A DNA stretch of 7,432 nucleotides, from the NCBI GenBank assembly GCA_021823875.1, contig JAKAMD010000172.1, positions 1 to 7,432 on the forward strand. Direction: 5' to 3'. Within the stretch, counting starts at the first letter, position 1. Every line of letters begins with the position of its first letter. This document shows, in pieces, positions 5,570 to 7,432 of the stretch. Below the pieces are notes generated by a model. That model saw only the letters and a program-made list of their open reading frames with translations. It made no database searches and was not told the DNA's origin. The stretch is from Pseudomonadota bacterium (lineage in GTDB: Bacteria > Pseudomonadota > Alphaproteobacteria > Rhizobiales > Xanthobacteraceae). A program made the translations under genes and the position numbers.

Positions 5570-5656
5570 GTGCGGTAACGAGAGTTACCGCTGCCCTCCT
5601 TGGGCGTTTCCTCCCTAGACTTGGGCCGCTTGCCTCACGCGAGCGGCCCTTTTTTT
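5570..5656 (+). ncRNA. mmgR: suhB / alpha-r8 (MmgR-type) trans-acting small RNA
   Basis: Three stem-loops and a core motif are visible. Hairpin 1 (5572-5591) is GCGGTAAC, a GAGA tetraloop, then GTTACCGC. Hairpin 2 (5593-5605) is GCCC, loop TCCTT, GGGC. The single-stranded linker holds TTTCCTCCCT (5607-5616), a pyrimidine-rich anti-Shine-Dalgarno-like sequence. The terminator stem follows (5623-5649), then seven T. The decamer UUUCCUCCCU between the second hairpin and the terminator is, from memory, the hallmark of the alphaproteobacterial alpha-r8 family, the suhB RNA of Rfam. In Sinorhizobium meliloti its member MmgR limits polyhydroxybutyrate granule formation and responds to nitrogen supply. 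The family was named for proximity to an inositol-monophosphatase gene, and hisN of that superfamily is next door here. The CCUCC segments could pair with ribosome binding sites of target mRNAs. The exact 5' end is uncertain by a few bases. Confidence 0.85.
5623..5656 (+). terminator. Rho-independent terminator of the small RNA
   Basis: GGGCCGCTTGC pairs with GCGAGCGGCCC over 11 base pairs (one G-U), loop CTCAC, followed by seven T at 5650-5656. It is the strongest terminator in the window. On the opposite strand the stem would be followed by AAGTCTAGG, so it acts only rightwards, and the hydrolase gene on the minus strand is not ended by it. Confidence 0.93.
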
Positions 5657-5694
5657 GTGCGCAGCCCGAAAAATCGTCAATCGATAAGGTGCGG

Positions 5695-6582
5695 CTATTC
5701 GGCGGCTGCGCGGTAGGGGCGCAGCTCCTCGATCGGAATCTCTCCGAGTCGCAGGGCCAGCATTTCCATGTCGGAGGCGAGCCGGTCGAAATGGGCCGAG
5801 CGCTCGTGGTGCGCTTCGTCCATGTAGAGGGCGCGGTTGATCTCAAGCTGGATCGCATGCAGGCCGGCGGATGGATTGCCGTAATGTTCGGTGATGAAAC
5901 CGCCGGCATAGGGCTTGTTGCGGGACACGCCATAGCCGAGCCCGCGCAGGGTGCGATCCACCGTCTCCGTCACGACTGGTACGCAACTGGTGCCGTAGCG
6001 GTCGCCCAGCACGAATTCTGGCCGCGGCCTGTCGTCCTTCTGCCCGGCGGTGGACGGCATGGAATGACAATCGAGCAGGACGGCGGCGCCGAAATCCCGG
6101 TGCAGCCGCATGAACAGCCGTCGCAGCGACCGATGATAGGGCTTGTACAGTGTCTCGATACGGGAAAGCGCGTCGTCGACCGGAATGCGCTGGTCGTAGA
6201 TTTCCTGGGCGTCGCCGACCACGCGCGCTACGGTGCCGAGGCCGCCGGCCACGCGCATGGAACGGGTGTTGGCAAAGGAGGGCAGGCGGCCCTCGAACAT
6301 GCGCGGGTCGAGCTCGTAAGGCTCGCGGTTGACGTCGACGAAGCAGCGCGGGAAATGCGCCCGCATCAGCGGGTAGCCCTGGGCTACCACGCCAGCGATC
6401 AGCGCATCGACGAAGCTGTCCTCGGACCGCCTGAGCGTCCGGATGTCGAGCCGCGAGACCCGCAGGAACTCGCGCGGATAGACCGCGCCCGAATGTGGCG
6501 AATTGAACAGGACCGGGCCGCGGCAGGTGGCCGGCTCCACGATCTCGAAGGGCGGATCAAGCTCTTCGCGCATCTCGCTCAT
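5695..6582 (-). CDS. N-formylglutamate amidohydrolase family protein
   Basis: A 295-residue zinc-dependent hydrolase of the N-formylglutamate amidohydrolase (FGase, HutG-type) family. The reference reaction is N-formyl-L-glutamate plus water to glutamate and formate, the last step of one histidine breakdown route. Conserved blocks seen in order are LFNSPHSGAVYP (25-36), RRSEDSFVD (51-59), RCFVDVNREPYELDPRMF (79-96), LLDCHSMPS (169-177), NKPYAGGFITEHYG (222-235) and HAIQLEINR (242-250). His30, Asp171, His173 and Glu232 are plausible metal or catalytic residues. No hut genes are nearby, so a role in histidine use is not supported; paralogues beside cpdR are common in Rhizobiales and mostly untested. 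No clear ribosome binding site precedes the ATG at 6582, and Met4 at 6573 is an alternative start. The gene is divergent from cpdR. Family is secure, substrate uncertain. Confidence 0.88.
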   Translation of the reverse strand: MSEMREELDPPFEIVEPATCRGPVLFNSPHSGAVYPREFLRVSRLDIRTLRRSEDSFVDALIAGVVAQGYPLMRAHFPRCFVDVNREPYELDPRMFEGRLPSFANTRSMRVAGGLGTVARVVGDAQEIYDQRIPVDDALSRIETLYKPYHRSLRRLFMRLHRDFGAAVLLDCHSMPSTAGQKDDRPRPEFVLGDRYGTSCVPVVTETVDRTLRGLGYGVSRNKPYAGGFITEHYGNPSAGLHAIQLEINRALYMDEAHHERSAHFDRLASDMEMLALRLGEIPIEELRPYRAAAE

Positions 6583-6695
6583 GGGACGATTTTCACTCGG
6601 TCCGTGGCGGCGGTAAGACGTTCCAGTGGCGGGGCCGGCGCTCCCTTTATACTATCTATTGTCTATGGTGGGATGGGCAAAGCCAAGGCACGCCT

Positions 6696-6732
6696 TTGGT
6701 TCACCCGTTATTTACCGGGCATAAGTCTTATG
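6696..6732 (+). promoter_or_regulatory. Candidate cpdR promoter with overlapping CATAAG palindrome
   Basis: TTGGTT (6696-6701) and CATAAG (6720-6725) are 18 bases apart and could be -35 and -10. CATAAG is also the left arm of a 13-bp palindrome, CATAAG-T-CTTATG (6720-6732). A protein bound there would cover the -10 and start site. TATACT at 6648-6653 is an alternative -10 without a good -35. Leader length would be about 55 bases. Confidence 0.35.
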
Positions 6733-6785
6733 GGATAGGAAGGGCCGGCCGGCGGGGACGGCCGGGTTGGGGACGCTGAGCGGTA

Positions 6786-7145
6786 ATGTCGAAGATCCTG
6801 CTGGCTGAAGACGACACCGACATGCGGCGCTTTCTGGTCAAGGCGCTGCAGAATGCCGGATTCGAGGTGACCTCCTACGACAACGGCCTGTCGGCCTACC
6901 AGCGGCTGCGCGAGGAGCCCTTTGAGCTGCTCCTGACCGATATCGTGATGCCGGAAATGGACGGCATCGAGCTCGCCCGCCGGGCTTCCGAGCTCGACCC
7001 CGACATCAAGATCATGTTCATCACCGGCTTTGCCGCGGTGGCGCTGAACGCCGATTCCAACGCCCCCAAACAGGCCAAGGTGCTGTCCAAGCCGGTCCAT
7101 TTGCGCGAACTGGTTTCCGAAGTGCAGAAGATGCTGGCGGCCTGA
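6786..7145 (+). CDS. cpdR: Single-domain response regulator CpdR
   Basis: A 119-residue stand-alone receiver domain with no output domain. The acidic pocket is Glu8, Asp9 and Asp10 (LLAEDD). The phospho-acceptor is Asp52 in LLLTDIVMPEMDGIELA. Thr80 in MFITGF and Lys102 in VLSKPVHL complete the switch set. In Caulobacter and Sinorhizobium, CpdR receives phosphate through the CckA-ChpT relay; the unphosphorylated form brings ClpXP to the pole and primes degradation of substrates such as PdeA and McpA. The sequence ALNADSNAPKQAKVLSKPVHLRELV is characteristic of the CpdR group. The chain ends in Ala-Ala, a type of C-terminus often linked to ClpXP recognition, and CpdR is itself a ClpXP substrate. 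Placement divergent from an N-formylglutamate amidohydrolase gene and before tRNA-Val is, from memory, common in Rhizobiales. The ribosome binding site is weak. Rhizobia can have two cpdR copies; which one this is cannot be told. Confidence 0.9.
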   Translation: MSKILLAEDDTDMRRFLVKALQNAGFEVTSYDNGLSAYQRLREEPFELLLTDIVMPEMDGIELARRASELDPDIKIMFITGFAAVALNADSNAPKQAKVLSKPVHLRELVSEVQKMLAA

Positions 7146-7224
7146 GGCCACCCGAGGCCCCCCACCAAGGGCGCAAAAGGCGGCCTTGCCTCCCCGGGTC
7201 GGAGCCGATAGATCATCACGGACC

Positions 7225-7275
7225 GGCGCGTGATTCCGAAACAGGGAACCCGGTTTTCGGATCAATTCACGCGCC
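7225..7275. repeat. Imperfect inverted repeat between cpdR and tRNA-Val, probably a dispersed element
   Basis: GGCGCGTGA (7225-7233) and TCACGCGCC (7267-7275) are exact inverse copies. Inside them TTCCGAAA (7234-7241) pairs with TTTTCGGA (7254-7261). The loop contains GGGAACCCGG. Elements of the form TTCCGAAAA, short spacer, CGGTTTTCGGA are frequent in intergenic DNA of Rhizobiales, from memory. It lacks a T-run and so is not a classical terminator, though the hairpin could protect the 3' end of cpdR mRNA. Confidence 0.65.
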
Positions 7276-7285
7276 AGGCCGAAAA

Positions 7286-7360
7286 GGGCGCGTAGCTCAG
7301 CGGAAGAGCACTACCTTGACATGGTAGGGGTCACAGGTTCGATCCCTGTCGCGCCCACCA
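7286..7360 (+). tRNA. tRNA-Val (anticodon GAC), CCA encoded
   Basis: A complete 75-base cloverleaf. The acceptor stem GGGCGCG (7286-7292) pairs with CGCGCCC (7350-7356), followed by discriminator A and encoded CCA (7358-7360). The D arm is GCTC...GAGC. The anticodon stem CTACC/GGTAG encloses loop TTGACAT, giving anticodon GAC at 7318-7320, which reads GUC and GUU valine codons. The T arm is ACAGG, TTCGATC, CCTGT. No intron or mismatch is seen. Confidence 0.97.
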
Positions 7361-7408
7361 TCTTTACGGGGGTTTTTGCAACTCCCCCCGGGACCGCCGA
7401 CGGCAACC

Positions 7409-7429
7409 TGCACGCAACTTGCACGCAAC
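7409..7429. repeat. Tandem TGCACGCAAC repeat downstream of tRNA-Val
   Basis: TGCACGCAAC occurs at 7409-7418 and again at 7420-7429, a period of 11 bases, roughly one helical turn. It lies 48 bases after the tRNA and close to the window edge, so more copies could follow. Two in-phase copies could be a protein binding site, for instance arm sites for an integrase. No integrase gene is visible, so this is only suggestive. Confidence 0.5.
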
Positions 7430-7432
7430 GCC

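Larger units (their letters stand above)
5306..5694. other. Intergenic region holding a small RNA and its upstream control region
   Basis: This 389-base gap has no convincing protein gene. Its right part (about 5570-5656) encodes the suhB-type small RNA described separately. Its middle (about 5405-5545) is markedly AT-rich compared with the flanks and carries several TGCA words and an inverted repeat, as a promoter and regulator region would. The left part should contain the hisN promoter, which I could not define. Confidence 0.6.

Noticed and set aside
5488..6738. 416-codon open frame on the plus strand
   Set aside because: Runs through the small RNA, its terminator and the antisense of the amidohydrolase gene; no protein-family signal.
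6708..7265. 185-codon open frame on the minus strand
   Set aside because: Antisense to cpdR, which is clearly coding.
7361..7394. GGGGG/CCCCC pair after tRNA-Val as a terminator
   Set aside because: The T-run lies inside the loop rather than after the stem, so it does not have rho-independent terminator form.
1..7432. CRISPR array, IS element, prophage, toxin-antitoxin or defence system
   Set aside because: No regular spaced repeats, transposase, integrase or paired small genes are visible on either strand.

Overview
The window is high-GC chromosomal DNA from an alphaproteobacterium of the Rhizobiales (Hyphomicrobiales), most likely close to Bradyrhizobiaceae or Xanthobacteraceae. The clues are strong GC bias at third codon positions (which opens long antisense shadow frames), a ROSE-type leader on a small heat-shock gene, a CtrA-type TTAA-N7-TTAA box, a suhB/alpha-r8 (MmgR-type) small RNA, a CpdR-type single-domain receiver and two families of dispersed palindromic repeats typical of this group. 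The content is mostly housekeeping and regulation; I see no phage, IS element, CRISPR array or defence system. Genus assignment is inference.

Layout. Positions 1-1525 (minus) hold the first 508 codons of the glutamate synthase large subunit, gltB, running off the left edge. A 575-bp gap carries a perfect 23-bp inverted repeat upstream of gltB and a CtrA-like box upstream of a small membrane-anchored, periplasm-facing protein with a PepSY-like core (2101-2571, plus). After it come a dispersed inverted repeat (2576-2707), a bidirectional rho-independent terminator (2733-2761) and a cluster of GTTACGC-like repeats. An IbpA-type Hsp20 (2836-3285, minus) has a leader that looks like a ROSE RNA thermometer and an RpoH-type promoter. 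Divergent from it lies an alpha/beta hydrolase of the lysophospholipase/monoacylglycerol lipase family (3544-4491, plus). It converges on an inositol-monophosphatase-family gene, best called hisN (4526-5305, minus).

The 389-bp gap after hisN contains the most interesting element: a small RNA on the plus strand (about 5570-5656) with a GAGA-loop hairpin, a GCCC/GGGC hairpin, the single-stranded core TTTCCTCCCT and a strong terminator. This matches what I remember of the suhB RNA / alpha-r8 / MmgR family, named for lying beside an inositol-monophosphatase gene, as it does here. An N-formylglutamate amidohydrolase-family gene follows (5695-6582, minus), divergent from cpdR (6786-7145, plus). After cpdR come an inverted repeat (7225-7275) and tRNA-Val(GAC) with encoded CCA (7286-7360), then an 11-bp tandem repeat at the right edge.

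Taken together, the window combines nitrogen metabolism (gltB, the N-formylglutamate hydrolase and possibly the small RNA, whose Sinorhizobium relative responds to nitrogen supply), histidine synthesis (hisN), heat shock (RpoH promoter plus RNA thermometer) and cell-cycle control (CpdR, CtrA box). The genes are mostly single transcription units, with convergent or divergent neighbours; no long operon is visible.
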